Positions 24,358 to 36,596 of a stretch of DNA of 59,146 nt are shown here, piece after piece. The stretch is taken from contig MNCI01004685.1 in NCBI GenBank assembly GCA_015680685.1, positions 3,020 through 62,165 on the forward strand, written 5' to 3'. A model generated the notes under the pieces. That model saw only the letters and a list, made by a program, of their open reading frames with translations, searched no databases and was not told where the DNA came from. The position numbers were made by a program, and so were the translations under genes. Every line of letters begins with the position of its first letter. Position 1 is the first letter of the stretch. This stretch comes from Gnetum montanum. Taxonomy: Eukaryota; Streptophyta; Gnetopsida; Gnetales; Gnetaceae.

Positions 24358-24552
24358 ATGGCAATCATACACCAATGGATTGGATCTGGAGGGAACACTT
24401 GGAATGGATTGGTGCTGGAGCAGTTATGCAAGGAACAAGATCAATGGCACAGTTATGGATGGACAACAAAAAGCGTAATCTTGGCGTCTGCAGCAATAGA
24501 CTTCTTCTTCTTCTTCTCTCTCTCTCTCTCTTCTCTCTCAGCTGCCAAATAA
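24358..24552 (+). pseudogene. Short open frame after an acceptor-like site in element C
   Basis: The ATG at 24358 directly follows GTGCTATGTGTGCAG, the same layout as the ATG of the second frame in element A (TGTGATTGCAG then ATGGC). It reads MAIIHQWIGSGG... and closes after 64 codons in a CTT/CTC microsatellite-derived phenylalanine/serine run. It may be the vestige of a larger second frame, or chance. No domain is recognised. Confidence 0.3.
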
Positions 24553-24740
24553 GGCTAGATGTCAAATGTGTATAGTGTTCACTCTTGTTGTTATGAACAC
24601 TAATTTTGTCATGTGTTGTAATGATGATCCGTTCACATGTCACCCCATTCACCATTAGTATCATTCAAGTCAATAATCCCATACCTTCTCAATATTTTGT
24701 AAGGAACTCGAGGACGAGTTTTTATTCAGTCATGGGGGTA

Positions 24741-25490
24741 TGATGAGCCGCGATATCACGGCCCACCGCAACATCTATAAATAAGAGGTGGATTTTCGTG
24801 TTCTAGGCACCTAGACTTAGACCCTTAACCAAACTATAGCAGTTTTACCATTCCAGAGTTAGAATAATTGCCATGTGCCCGTAGTAGGAGTCTTTAAGTG
24901 AACGGATCTTTATTCGAGCAAATTGTACCTGAGCGCACATTTGTGTATGACAATAAAGATGAACTTTCTGATAAACCTTGCAACATGTGGACTAAGCTAA
25001 ATAGGAATTAATTATTGTTAAATGTTTAAATGCTTTTCTAGATAATTAAATCTCTTTCAACCCTTGACTCTCCTAGTTAAGTGCATTTAGTACGACTGCT
25101 TCGAGCACATGTGTAACGCTTGGTAACCCAGTAACGAGTAGCGTTTGGTAATCCAAGCAACATTGCACTAGTTCAGGGTGTGTGCGGCAAGTGGGAATGG
25201 ATACTGGTGCTAGGACAATTAGAGCTTAGTAAATAGTTAATGAAAGTTAGTCACTTAGTTCTCTTCACCTTCCCCTATTAGCATAAGACATTAAAAAGAT
25301 AAAAGATATAAAAATCACATACCTCAAGCTTACTTAACCATACAACCGTGACAATACAAGTAAGTTTGGGAAGACAATGATTGATTAACCTTAAGTGTTT
25401 CATTAAGGCGCGTAAGCACTTAGTCCTTGGAGTTCGACCAGATCGCGCGTGAGATGCTCGTATTCATATGGTTGAGTGTAGGGGTACCTT
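24741..25490 (+). repeat. 3' LTR of element C, slightly truncated (about 750 bp)
   Basis: It begins TGATGAGCCGCGATATCACG right after the polypurine tract. Compared with the 5' LTR it lacks about 58 bases of the GATATC array before TATAAATAA (24776-24784). It runs to GGGGTACCT and then breaks into LINE sequence, missing the terminal bases ending in CTCATCA. Confidence 0.8.
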
Positions 25491-25600
25491 GAAAGAAAAG
25501 TGTAAATAAACAAAGATTTAGCTCCTTATACAAGTAAATGGTGAAAGAGAATTTATGTAGCCAGCCCATTTTGTTGGGACAAGACTAGGGTGATGAGCAA
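25491..25600 (+). pseudogene. RTE-type LINE 3' end (continuation beyond element C)
   Basis: It reads, with one stop, W-KRIYVASPFCWDKTR, matching the expected last motif of an RTE LINE (WR..IHVADP...WD). It continues the remnant at 17635-18058 in the same orientation, so element C sits inside this LINE. Confidence 0.55.
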
Positions 25601-27480
25601 AGTACATGGGTAAGATATCCTTTACTATAGTATGCATTTTTGTTGATGAATATTATTCAGTTCATATGCTTTGGTATCATTGGATAAAAAATGGTTTAAA
25701 TACTTTTAATAATACAAATTCTTGTTTATTTATTTAAGAAACTTGAAAGCTCTATATTTTTGTAGTAAGCAACCACTATGACAATTTGACGTTTTTATAT
25801 TTAATGTATAAATCTATTGTATATCACACAATATTACACACTATATACAAAAATGACCTCATGTGGTTCTACTTTGAGCTAACTATTTGACCAACAAAAA
25901 TCATAGTACGATTATAGAGATTTTCAATATTTGTCAAATAAATACCTATCAAAATTAGAAAATAGAAAAATAAGGATTTTTTTAAGTAAATGAAATAATT
26001 AAAATAAGTAATCAAAAGTAGTTGTAAAAAAGTCACCAAATAAAATTTAAGAATTTTTCTTTGAAGATTTGGAAGATGAATAATGTGAACACAAATTGAC
26101 TCAAAAAAAAGTAACACTAAACTTCAATAATAACAAAATCAATTTTACCGATAACTTTTTGTTCAATTTTATAACGTTACTTTTATGTTAATATAATACA
26201 CTTCAGTTTTCTCCAAATACAAGTACATACAAATTTCGACTTTATGTTAAGGCAAAAATCATGTTCCACCTTTGCATTCGACCAATAACGAATGCTTAAG
26301 CATGATTCCAACTAGCAATATGATAATCATCCCACCGATAGCCTGCACTCAACAACCCAATTATAATTCAAACTAGCACCATTTTATTTGCAGTAAGATA
26401 ACCAAATATTGCTATGTTGTGCACAAATAAATATTGCGCACTTACATGCAGTTGGTATGCATTATCGTTATTGAATAAAAAACATAAGTTTGTTCCCCAT
26501 TTTGCTACAGATTGGCCACAGCGTCAGTTTCATTTTTTTTCTTAAAAAAAAAGTGTGCTTTACATCTCACACAACCGGACACCGGACATTGCGGGCATGA
26601 TGGCCACATTTGAATATACCATGAGTTGTATCTCGTTGCCTGAATTGTAATTAAATAATAATAACTATTTAGACGTTCATTTCGATGTTGACTGGTCGAG
26701 ACATATGTGCTCTACAGTGTGACAAAACATTAGTCATTCACATAACGCTTATACCAAAAACTCCAAAACCTGATCAAGCTATGCAAGGTCATGTCGTAAG
26801 AAGGTTCAGTCTCCTCCTGAATCCTTCTAATAATGCTTTTTCAATGTAGCTGATTTAACATTCACTTGTCTAAATGACCAACCACAATATAATCTTGCAT
26901 ACAGTCTCATCCTAACTAATCCATACCCCACACAATAACATGTCATCTGATGCCAACTAATGAATGTCTTTGGATGTTGAAACTCCCACCCCGCAATAGT
27001 TCAGATCTATCCATCAACGCCTCCTTGACACAAAAACATGCACTATGTCTTCTGCTTTGCTCTGTTACCAATCTCCGCTCATTCAAATATAAGAATGCCA
27101 GTGCGTATACCTAGCTATAGGGCAAAAACACATTCAAGTTCAACCATTAGGTCACACCATAGCCTCAATGCAATGCTTATTTCATATCAAGTGGGTGGGT
27201 TTTGGTGGCTCCATGCAATGCTGGAGTAGAGCTTCAATGCTTATCCCGGCAAGTGAGCAACAATGCTCATCCCAGCAAGCAAGCAAGCAAGGTCCAGACA
27301 CAGTGCTCATCTACTATCTATTTTTCTGACAAGAAAGGAAAGGTATGAAGCCTAGCCTTAATGCTCATCTCGTTAAATAAGATCCATAATAAATTTATAA
27401 AAACCCAACCTTCTCAAGTAACCGTCAGCTTGCCCAAGCTCGAACCCAAAATGTCTTATCCCACGAAGCAATAGTGGTTT
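25601..27480. other. AT-rich intergenic DNA; short GCTCATCCCAGCAAG-type motif cluster at the right
   Basis: I recognise no gene. Around 27234-27372 an AATGCT(C/T)ATCCC(A/G)GCAAG motif appears two to four times in decaying form, beside a short (GCAA)n run. The rest is AT-rich single-copy-looking DNA. Confidence 0.4.
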
Positions 27481-28179
27481 GCCTTGCACTGTTCCAACAA
27501 AATCCAGTCAGATTCCTCTTTCGGCACCGAATCTTCGGAACAGAGAAGAAGGCATCAGCCTTTAATTTTCTCCCGTAAAACAAACAATTCTCCAGTGGCC
27601 ACCTTGTCCTGGTCTGTGCAAAGGCACAACCCAAAGGGCCCGCCCAAGCAGCCATGCTTACGGTTTTCACTTTCAGCAGAAGAAGAAGAAGAAAAAGTGC
27701 TGCCGGACATATGCTGCTGCTGTTCAAGCAAGGCTTTACTGTTATTCCAAACCTGTCAATGGTGGCAGGAAACATTACAGGTTTCGCTTTCTTTCTCTGT
27801 TCCAGCCACATAGAGGCAAAATCAGTCACGCAACTTGGCAAACTGACGACAAACTTGACTGCTCTGCCTCAAACACAAGCAGAGGCTGAAACAGAACAAA
27901 AATCTTGCCGGTCAGAGCAGGATATTCTCCTCCTGGCTGCTTCTTCATTGCATTTGGGTTGGAATCCCACTGTCTCAAATCCTCATTCCCCTTCTTCCCC
28001 TCCTCTGATCACCGATTTCTTCTTGAAATCATTACAGCAACAGGAGTTCAGAGGACCCATTTTCCAGAGCCTGGGATTTCTGTAACAATTCAACAATATA
28101 TATAGAGGGGTACATAGAATACAGAGATTCAGCTGGCATTAGTCTTCTCTGCTTTTCTTCTGCCTGTTCGGCTGTTCCT
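27481..28179 (+). promoter_or_regulatory. Promoter and leader region of the glutaredoxin-like gene
   Basis: This is GC-richer than the surroundings. An ATATATATAGAGGGG stretch at about 28096-28110 is a plausible TATA box some 70-80 bases before the ATG at 28180, leaving a leader of roughly 40-50 bases. Open frames in the region on both strands (for example 27654-28085 plus, 27425-27841 minus) have low-complexity composition and no domain. I treat them as chance. Confidence 0.45.
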
Positions 28180-29181
28180 GTGATGGGTGGCACGGATTCC
28201 AAGCACAGCCCTGTGATCTCTGAATTCCGGCCTCTGCAGTTGCAACACCAGGAATTTGGAAATCATGGTAAAAAACAAAAACTCTATTTCGAGAAGCTCT
28301 GCCATGGACAAGAAGAAGAAGAACAGCAGCTGCAGCAGTCGTTGCGGGGGCTCAGGGACTGGGCAGCCATGCACAGTTTGGAGGCTTTCAGGCATGAAAA
28401 GGAAAGCCCTCCTCCATCAAAAACTATACATAGAAGGCCTCTCTGGATGCATTTTGCAGGCAAGGAATCCAATGTTGATGATGATAATGATGATCTTTTT
28501 GATGCAGAATCTTTTTCAGAATTTGGAGAGGCAGTTGACGATGAGGATGAGAGCAGGAGGGATCTTGATGATCCTGGGGACACAATTTCTGAAGCAGAGA
28601 ACTCTTTGATTTCTTCCTGCAGATTTCCCAGCAGATGCAACAGTTTTCCCAGGCCAGTTAACAAATCCCCTGGAAAATTCCAGGGGGATGAAGATGAAGA
28701 TGAAGAAATTCAGACACTGTTTGTTCCTACAGGAGGAGAACACAGAGTGGTTCTGTACTTCACAAGCCTAAGAGCAATCAGGAAAACTTATGAGGATTGC
28801 TGCCGGGTGAGACTGATTCTGCAGGGATTCAGAGTTTTTGTGGATGAAAGGGACGTTTCTCTTCATGCTGAGTATAGAAGAGAGTTGCAGAGATTATGTG
28901 GTCTAAGAAGAGTGGATGTGCCTGTATTGTTTGTGAGGGGAGAATTGATTGGTGGGGCTGACAGAGTGGTTGAGCTTCATGAGGAGGGTGAACTTGGGAA
29001 GCATTTTGTAGGGTTTCCTGTTCAAACGTGTGTTTCGGTCTGTGAGGGTTGTGGGGATTTCAGATTTGTTGTTTGCGGCTACTGCAATGGAAGTTGTAGG
29101 GTTTTTAATGATTATGAGAGAGTTATTAAATGCCCTGATTGTAACGAGAATGGGCTTGTAAGGTGCCATCTGTGTTACTAA
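28180..29181 (+). CDS. Glutaredoxin-like protein with C-terminal CxxC zinc-type motifs
   Basis: This single exon of 333 codons is complete from ATG to TAA. Residues 1-185 are low-complexity: a Q/E-rich run, then two acidic D/E tracts. Residues 188-285 form a glutaredoxin-like domain (VVLYFTSLRAIRKTYEDC, VFVDERDVSLH, VPVLFVRGELIGGADRVVEL). The C-terminus (about 284-333) has paired cysteines (CEGCGD, CGYCNGSC, CPDCNENG, CHLC), like a DnaJ-type zinc region. This architecture is that of the plant family typified by Arabidopsis At5g39865/At3g57070. The usual CPYC/CxxC active site is replaced by FTSL, as is normal for this family, so a thiol-transferase reaction is not assured. An AATAAA lies at 29190. 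This is the only clearly intact host gene in the window. Confidence 0.9.
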   Translation: MMGGTDSKHSPVISEFRPLQLQHQEFGNHGKKQKLYFEKLCHGQEEEEQQLQQSLRGLRDWAAMHSLEAFRHEKESPPPSKTIHRRPLWMHFAGKESNVDDDNDDLFDAESFSEFGEAVDDEDESRRDLDDPGDTISEAENSLISSCRFPSRCNSFPRPVNKSPGKFQGDEDEDEEIQTLFVPTGGEHRVVLYFTSLRAIRKTYEDCCRVRLILQGFRVFVDERDVSLHAEYRRELQRLCGLRRVDVPVLFVRGELIGGADRVVELHEEGELGKHFVGFPVQTCVSVCEGCGDFRFVVCGYCNGSCRVFNDYERVIKCPDCNENGLVRCHLCY

Positions 29182-30939
29182 CTGAAAGCAATAAAAGATT
29201 TCAGGATTGCTAAACAAAAGCAGTGTAAGATATATATATGTCTTACCGAAAAGGGCTTCAATGCATCAAAGATTTTTGTGGGTTTCTGTGTGACTCTGGG
29301 GAGTAGTTAGGAGCCGAATTATTGAAGCTAGGTTCTATTAGGATCTTATTATGTTCATGCATGGGTTTTAAGCTTTTGTGATTTGCAAGGAGGGATATTG
29401 CCAGCAAGAAGATTATTCAAATGAGATGTTTTTCATAATCTGCAACAGCATGGTGTGAAATCATATCCATTCATGCTTACCATTCTGTTGTTGTCAGGAT
29501 TATTACTTAAAGTTTACTGTGGAATGCGAGCTTGATATGCTTTAATTGTGATGAATCATGAAATCAGCATAGCCATACTACAGATTTGTTATGAGCTAAT
29601 GACTTGTGTTGGTGTTATGATTAGCATTGGAGAATGGAATATTTATTCAGAGAAACGCTGCTTATACTCTGCAAAAACACATCATTCAATCATGGATCTT
29701 CGAGGAAAATAATCACCTTATCTGGTGTCAGTATTAGCATTGGAGAGTTGGGAACCTTTAGTTAACTGGAGTATTGGGAAATGAGTAATTGCTGATGAAT
29801 TGGACTTTGTCACTCTAGAAGAGACATTTGAGTCTGCGAAAAGGAGATCTAAACTGCGTATGTTGCATTGACAATCAGGGAAAATGCACACAGAGCAGAA
29901 AACTGCACTGATCTATCTTGTCATCTCATTTCCAAGCTGGTTTTACAGTGTTCTTTTCACACTTTGTCTTTGTCTTTGACCAGTTGACTGTTTTTTCAAC
30001 ACAGACCTGGTACCGTAGGACTGCAGGTGCAGGCTTTCGGACTACAGGGTTGCATACTTGCGTAGCATTTTTTTAAAAATTCATTTCATTCTTGTAAGTT
30101 GTGTCTTTTGTATTTCACATGTTAGATGAGTTTCTGCTCCGATGTACTGTGTGATTCTGAATCTCCAAATGGTGTCCGGTCACTACCTGGGCGGTATTTT
30201 TTGGGCTGAGCAGAGACAGAGACCGCAGAATAGTTTCGCTTACCGAGTCAGATATGTAACGGAATGTAATTGGAGCAGTACAGTTTGTACAATCTGTATA
30301 CACCAAATTTGTCATTGTTCCCAGGGCAAAGAAAGATTATTTTAATATTTTGGACTGCTTTTTTGGCTCATACTTCAGAGCATGAGCCAAATACCAAACA
30401 CGAATGCAAACATAGTTAAGATAAAAACGGAAGAAATCCCTCAGGTTGTAAACAGGGATATCATTTTTTCTCCACAATAACTATCCGATAACCTTTTAAA
30501 ACATCAAAATCTGCATCGCTTCGCATGTGTAAAAGAGAGAAAATTACTTTTTATCTGTATCCCCATATTTTGGACAGTCACTTTTAAAGGGCCCGTGTCT
30601 AAGGAGGGTTTTAAATCTGAGTTTGTAGATTAAATTTTAAAAGGATGATAATGATGCAGCTAAAGCAACAACAAATGAAAATGTTAAAAAACCCACATGG
30701 CTGTTTAAGGAAATTAAACTGTTGTTTATAACCCTAATTAATTCACATCATAATCTCAATGAATGTAGTTAATGTGCCCATTCACACAAAAAGTTGAAAG
30801 CTTAGCATGAACTATCACCACCGAAATCTTTGGTTTACCTGATCCAAACGACTTTTCCAGGTACTCCACCGATGTTTGCAACATAATTGCCTTCGCACCC
30901 ATTTTCCTAAAGGCAAAAGGTGATATTGTAATCACAGCA
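29182..30939. other. 3' flank of the glutaredoxin-like gene; no further gene recognised
   Basis: The first part includes the AATAAA at 29190 and is probably 3' UTR. The rest is non-repetitive-looking DNA without a recognisable domain. A possible 68-bp exon-like stretch on the minus strand (30839-30906, acceptor TTTAG, donor GTAAAC) is too short and isolated to call. Confidence 0.4.
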
Positions 30940-31660
30940 GCCATATTTTACCGTTTTGAGGATCACATCACCATTTATCAATAGCACACATGCTGTTTTG
31001 ACTACGAGGATAACAAATTATACACCTGACTGCACTTACAGAGTTACTGTTGTGCCTGTCTGTAAAATGTATGATTGTACAGAATGTTCGAAACTTCAGG
31101 TGATTGCCCATTTTGTCAGGGTGCTCTAAAAATCCGTTGAGCAGGAGGGCAATCTACTTTTCCCGTTACTCAAAACCCTGACTGTTAGACCCATTTGGCA
31201 GCATTTCACTTCCAAACAATTTGGTTTAGGCAAATATGGCAATTCTCTTACTTTCCAAGCATCCAACTCCCGTTTCACTAGAGCCAGCTTTAACGTTTTG
31301 AGGATTATATTACCATGTTCCAACAGTGCCCATACTGTTTTGAATTTTGACTAACAAGTTAAAAAAACAATCATACACTGACCTTCAGGCAGGTGCATGC
31401 ATTTAGATAGTTACCGTCATGGCTTCTTGGCATTATTTTCATTTACTGGTTTTGCCTGTTTGTAATCTGTATGGCTGCACAGAATGTTCAGAACTTCAGT
31501 TGATTGCTCATCTTGTCATGGTGCCTTTTGCAAAATCGTCCCAGCAATGGTACAATAATTTACTTTACCTGTTATTCAAAGTCCTGACTTTTGACCCATT
31601 TGGCAGCATTTCCAGACTTGCCAATTACCATTCTCTTCCAAGTTCAAACTTCCAACGTTG
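30940..31660 (+). repeat. Diverged ~340-380 bp tandem duplication
   Basis: The unit starting near 30953 (GTTTTGAGGATCACATCACC) recurs near 31293 (GTTTTGAGGATTATATTACC). Both then share CATACTGTTTTGA-like text, TGTACAGAATGTTC/TGCACAGAATGTTC, GATTGC(C/T)CAT and GACCCATTTGGCAGCATTTC. The second unit has about 40 extra bases. No coding frame is conserved between them. Confidence 0.65.
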
Positions 31661-33607
31661 CAAATTTTCAGTATCATAACGGATAAACGAACAGTGTCGC
31701 AACAACGGACAAATCTTCACATGGGTATTGACAAACTTTTTTTGTTCGGAGGCCGGAAACCTAGAAATCAGAGTTGGCTTATTGTTGTTTGGTCAAGCTT
31801 CCCATCAATGCTATTTACGATCCCATCTGAGATTCCCCACGACAATAAAAAAGAGATGGACCTGTCACATTGGCACCTGGTTGGGACCTACGTACAGTTG
31901 CGACACCCTCCTCACCTGAACCAGGCAGGGCCCGGATTCTGCAAAAATATACAGCAGGCAAACCACTACCAGTGAACATTAAAAAAAGAAAAAGAATTCA
32001 ATCCTATCCTGACATTGACATTACTATTATTTGATGGGCATCAATGCGCTGTGTCATTTTATCCAATTGCAGTAAAGCTACTTCAATGACTGCCGCAGGC
32101 ATGGAACCAAAAGATCAGGCGTGCCTTGGGGAATTTGATTGGAAATTGACCAACAAAAAATTATGCAACTTGACATCCGACCCTGCTTTCAGAGCTCAAG
32201 CAATCATTTGCAGACTTTTACTCTGTGAGAGTGAAAATTGGGAAAAAACTATCAAAGTTTGGTAAGATTAAAATCGTTTTTTAGAGACCCATCAAAGTTT
32301 GGTAAAAAATTATTATAGCCTTTCGGTGCTGTGGGGGTCTCCATGATTGCTTTGCTCCACAGAATGGAGAAAGTGTCATGGGAAAGCAAAAACAAAGGCT
32401 TACTGTGTGGATTCCAAAGCTAAAGCTGAGAGGAAACCTCTGGAGAGCTAAGCAAATGATGTTCTTTTATTACAGCCCTCCTTCATACCTGGCCTGTGGC
32501 CTACTGTGGATGGTGTGGACCAAAAAAGTAATCTCTCCTTTGCGGACTTTCAGTTCATGATGCATGGAGATTTGCAACATATGCTGCTATGGGTTGGAAT
32601 GTGCTTTATTTGATTTGAGAGGGTAGATTTGATTTGATTGCTTCGTTCTTTCTTTAAATAGAGAATTTGAATCTGCTTTTTGGAATTCAGACTGAGCCTG
32701 AGGGTGTATTATTAGTCCAAATCATTATGAATGTAAGCATTTGAGATCTGCATGTATTGGCAGTAAGTCGAATGAATGCAATGAATCTTGGCTATCAAGT
32801 ATCAAGGTATGGTTTGCATTCAAATGGATAGGTATATCTTACGTGATACCTTGCATGATCTTACGATTGTAGACGCTGCGGTCGGTGCAGGAAGATTTTC
32901 CTTTTTATTTAATTACTGAAATAATCAATGTCGGTCTGCATTTCTGACCTAAGAAATTGGTATGCTATCTCCTTACGAACTTGCTGTTGGGTGTGGGGAA
33001 GGACATGATCGTTGTTTCAGGTTTATGGCTCAAAGTCAGCCATCGCACAAACTAAGGTCACATGGGCCAATCACAAACGGTGGTACGCTGAGGTCCTTCA
33101 AATCATGATACTTGCATATGATACCGAATTCAGTTATAAAATGTATTCTTTTTAATGCATTATTGAATGATGCGTATTTTCCAAGAACCTTTGTTAATTT
33201 TTTGAAAGAAAAGTGGAACGATTAATGGAAAAATGTTATCATATTTGTTTTTTTTAATATCCTTATTAATTATTTATAAAATCTTATAAATAACTAATAA
33301 AAATGCTATGGAATTTCTAAAGATATGGATTTAACTTTTATTTAAAGAACACAAACTATCAATTGAAAGCATAAAAGAAGCAAAACAACATAGCACACCA
33401 AAATTTCTTCTTGCTAGCATAAATAATTAAATAAAATTAATTTAAAGAAAAATAAAAATTCACACAATAACAAAAATATAGATGTAAAAAATAAAATAAA
33501 TTGCATAATTAAAAAGTACACAAAAGAAAATTCCAATGATATGTGTTTCATCTCAATTGAGCATCTAGAAGTAAAGTTGTTCATGTTTAAAGTTTATGAA
33601 ATTAAAT

Positions 33608-33725
33608 AATACAAATTAAAATAATTAGTAATAAAATAATAATATATAATAAAATATATTAATAATAAGAATTAAAATAATTAGTAATAAAATAATAATA
33701 TATAATAAAATATAATAATAAAATT
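33608..33725 (+). repeat. AT-rich tandem duplication
   Basis: The text AATTAAAATAATTAGTAATA and the following TAATATATAATAAAATATA occur twice in a row, with a unit of about 62 bases and little divergence. Confidence 0.75.
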
Positions 33726-35542
33726 AAAGGAGAAAGGTTAGCATTAGGTTAGAAGGTTGTAAAACCATACCAAATCTCTTGGCTGAGTTGCTTTTTAGAC
33801 TTTGCCTTCAAAATTCCATCCAACAAGATTTTTTGGATTCCATGGATATAGTGAAACAAAGATCTAGCTCTTCATAGAGGCAAATGACAAAAAAGAACTT
33901 ACGTGGTATGTGTTGAAATGAAAATGATCTTTGCAACATCACAAATAAAATGACATAGATAAACATTTTATATCTATCATGCTTTATTATTTATTCATAA
34001 AAATAGACATATGACTCAAATATCTAAAAATTGTACAAGGTTTTCATTTTACAAAAATACAAAATATGCTAATATCCACATGTCACCCATGTTCCTCTTT
34101 TGGCATTTTCTTAGCGACTCTTGGTTCTTTGCATCAAAATGTTAAGAGAAGTAAAAATATCTCAAATAAGAAAGATTATTTTATTTCCCTATTTATAGAG
34201 CACAAAAGTGTTGGGCCAAAAATCTTAGATAGGCTAGACAAAGGTTTGAATTAAGAATTCAAAAAATAATCCAAGTCCATATACACTACATATTTTCCAA
34301 AAATTTAAATAATGTATTTTTAATTTAAACATCTTTGAAGGATAAGTCTTAGTTACCCTCATTAGCAAAAACATACCAATAGGTCTTGTAATAACCTCAC
34401 TACTAACATCGGATTATTCTCATGAGTTAAACAAGTCACTCATGGCTAGGTCTTGGTAATAGCCTCACTACCAATATCTTTAGTGGCCAAGACATATACA
34501 TTATTAGAAGGGTAGATATTAACTATGCCTCACCGCAGATGACTAGACTCAACTACTTAGTATCATAGTCTTGGGTATTTTCCTAGTTGCACATGAACTT
34601 ACAAATCAAAATCCAAGGTAGGAAAGCCATCAAGTTTTTATTCCCATGTGGTAGGATCTACTAAGGAACACTCTACTATTGCATACAGAGGTGTCTAAAA
34701 GATTCATGGATCCCACTATCAAGCAAATTTGTCCCATTATATATTATTTTATTATATTCAAAATTCAAAAGATTTACAAAATAGCCAAAAAGTACTCCAT
34801 AATAGCCAAAACTTTAGCAAAATTTCCATCTCTATGATGGACTAATTCACAATAATCATTAAATATCCAAGAAGCAAGTTGGGCAAGGTTTCCACATAAT
34901 TTAGATATTCACCAAAAAGATAGAATAGGATTTGGATAGAATTACAACACAAATTTCCATATAAAAAGAAGCCTAAAATGATAAAATTTAGTAGAGTCTT
35001 AACACAATTGTTAAATCATAAAAGAAGAGTGTAGAATTAGGAAGGAAGCAAAGAGAAAGAGTATAAAATCTACAACAAAGTAAGGCAACCACATAAAAAT
35101 AAAAATAAAATAAAAATTTTTTACGTGTTGCAAGGCCTTTTAAATATCCTTATTACCTTTCTTTCTTGCTTAGAACACTCATACTATACTTTTACTTTGC
35201 TTTAAACTTATGTGTTAGAAACCTTCCACAAGCCAAAATGAACGATAAAAGGCTAGTGTGACACGTGGTTTGGTACATGTTTTCCAAAGGAAGAAATGCA
35301 TAGAAAGACTTTGAAATAGAAGAAATAATGCTTGAAATGATTTCAAATTGAAGAATCAAATTGAAAATGTTTTATGTTTCATAAAAACAAAAAAACTTGA
35401 TGTGCAAGTAAAGGTGGTGAAGGAAAGATGACAAAATGCTATATACTTATATCCTTTACATAGGTTATATGTTTTAACTTTTATCTTTCACAACTACCTT
35501 GTACTTTTTGATGTGCATGTGCTTTTCAAAATTGACTTAACT

Positions 35543-35544
<2 letters not shown>

Positions 35545-35574
<30 letters not shown>
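35545..35574. repeat. (TA)n microsatellite
   Basis: Alternating TA repeats of about 30 bases. Confidence 0.9.
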
Positions 35575-35577
<3 letters not shown>

Positions 35578-36596
35578 TATGTCCATTTCTCATTTCCTCC
35601 CTTCAACTAATACCCCTAGGGTTTAAAAACTCATAACAAGTATATACAAACTCTAAATCAAATTTGTTTGAACCTACAAAATCCATATTAAGTTTCCTAC
35701 ATATCCACATATCAAAATCATATATGAGTATCATTGATCATAGAACTATAATTCAAATGTTAAAACTTTTACGAGATTTTTAACAACCTAAAAATAAAAT
35801 ATCTTAAAAACCATAATTCCAATTCTAGTACACTAAGGATTAAAATGAGCATTTTTGAACATTTTGAATGTAATGGTAAGGTTAGATTGTAGGTCGAATA
35901 TCATTTTAAGGTACTTTTTAAAATAAATTTATTTTTTTCAATATTTAATTATAATTAAAAATAAACTTAGTTTAAAAACAAAAGGTGACAAGAAGTATGA
36001 CATGGGTAAGATTAGGGTCCAAAATGCTTCATAAACAATATATTATATAATGACATGTACATGATAAAGAATAAAATATGCATAGCCAAATACTTGTAAA
36101 AGCATGATAATTGTTAGAAAGAAAAATTTCTAAAGATAATTGGATTTCAATATTTAAGCATAAAATGTATAAAAGATCTATGACTAAGCTATAATAATTG
36201 TAAAAGAAAATAATACAAAAATTTAACAAAATACTTTAATAGGTAGATTGCATTAACTTGTATAGGATAATAACAATATCATCATCATCATCAATAACAA
36301 CAGTACCATCATTAAAATTAACAACATTATTAATAACAAAAATACCATAATCCTACTATTTAGTCTATAAAACTAGAAATAACTTATTAAAATGCATTTA
36401 ATAACATTAAATAATTAAACATGTGAATTAAACTAAATAATTAAACATAAGCCAAATTTTAGACTATGACATTTAAGGTATTTAAATTTATGTTACCAAA
36501 CATATTACTATTTAAGTAGCAACAATTTATCTAGCATAACCCCCTCACCACAATAGGGTGGATGTGACCTATTAAACAAGAACATCCTACCACAAG

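Larger units (their letters stand above)
22361..24740 (+). other. Non-coding spacer of element C, ending in the polypurine tract
   Basis: This AT-rich spacer holds the CCTGCTTTGGGGAGGA block shared with A and B (near 23970), an internal GTCATGGGGGTCTT tract (near 24170) and a pyrimidine microsatellite (about 24502-24540). Near the end lies the AGTCAATAATCCCATACC block shared with A. It stops at the polypurine tract GTCATGGGGGTA beside the 3' LTR. It has no counterpart of the 2.8-kb second frame of A and B, only a short vestige at 24358. Confidence 0.55.
18059..25490 (+). mobile_element. Ty3-like element C, non-autonomous, inserted in an RTE LINE
   Basis: Structure: 5' LTR (18059-18867), tRNA-Asp-like primer site (18869-18886), gag and decayed protease, a long non-coding spacer, polypurine tract (about 24727-24740) and 3' LTR (24741-25490). 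No reverse transcriptase, RNase H or integrase is found. The 3' LTR stops about 14 bases short of the usual CGCCACTCATCA end and no target duplication is visible, so the right edge has suffered a small deletion. The spacer contains a 411-bp duplication at an N base. Confidence 0.8.
31661..36591. other. Long AT-rich intergenic stretch without a recognised gene
   Basis: No domain-bearing frame is seen on either strand. Simple features: a tandem AT-rich duplication (33608-33725), a (TA)n microsatellite (35545-35574), an (ATC)n run (about 36276-36290), and a partial duplication of GGTCTTG(G)TAATAACCTCACTAC near 34381 and 34451. Much of it is probably decayed repeat DNA. Confidence 0.4.

Noticed and set aside
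27425-27841. 138-codon open frame on the minus strand upstream of the glutaredoxin-like gene
   Set aside because: It has no recognisable domain and overlaps equally long frames on the plus strand. The GC-richer composition and promoter context explain the open frames.
30839-30906. Exon-like 68-bp stretch on the minus strand with acceptor and donor sites
   Set aside because: It is a single short segment with no matching neighbouring exon, and I know no family for the peptide.
33822-33910. Possible second RTE LINE 3' end (similar to 25510-25570)
   Set aside because: Only a short ACAAAGATCTAGCTC-like resemblance; the characteristic final protein motif is not readable.
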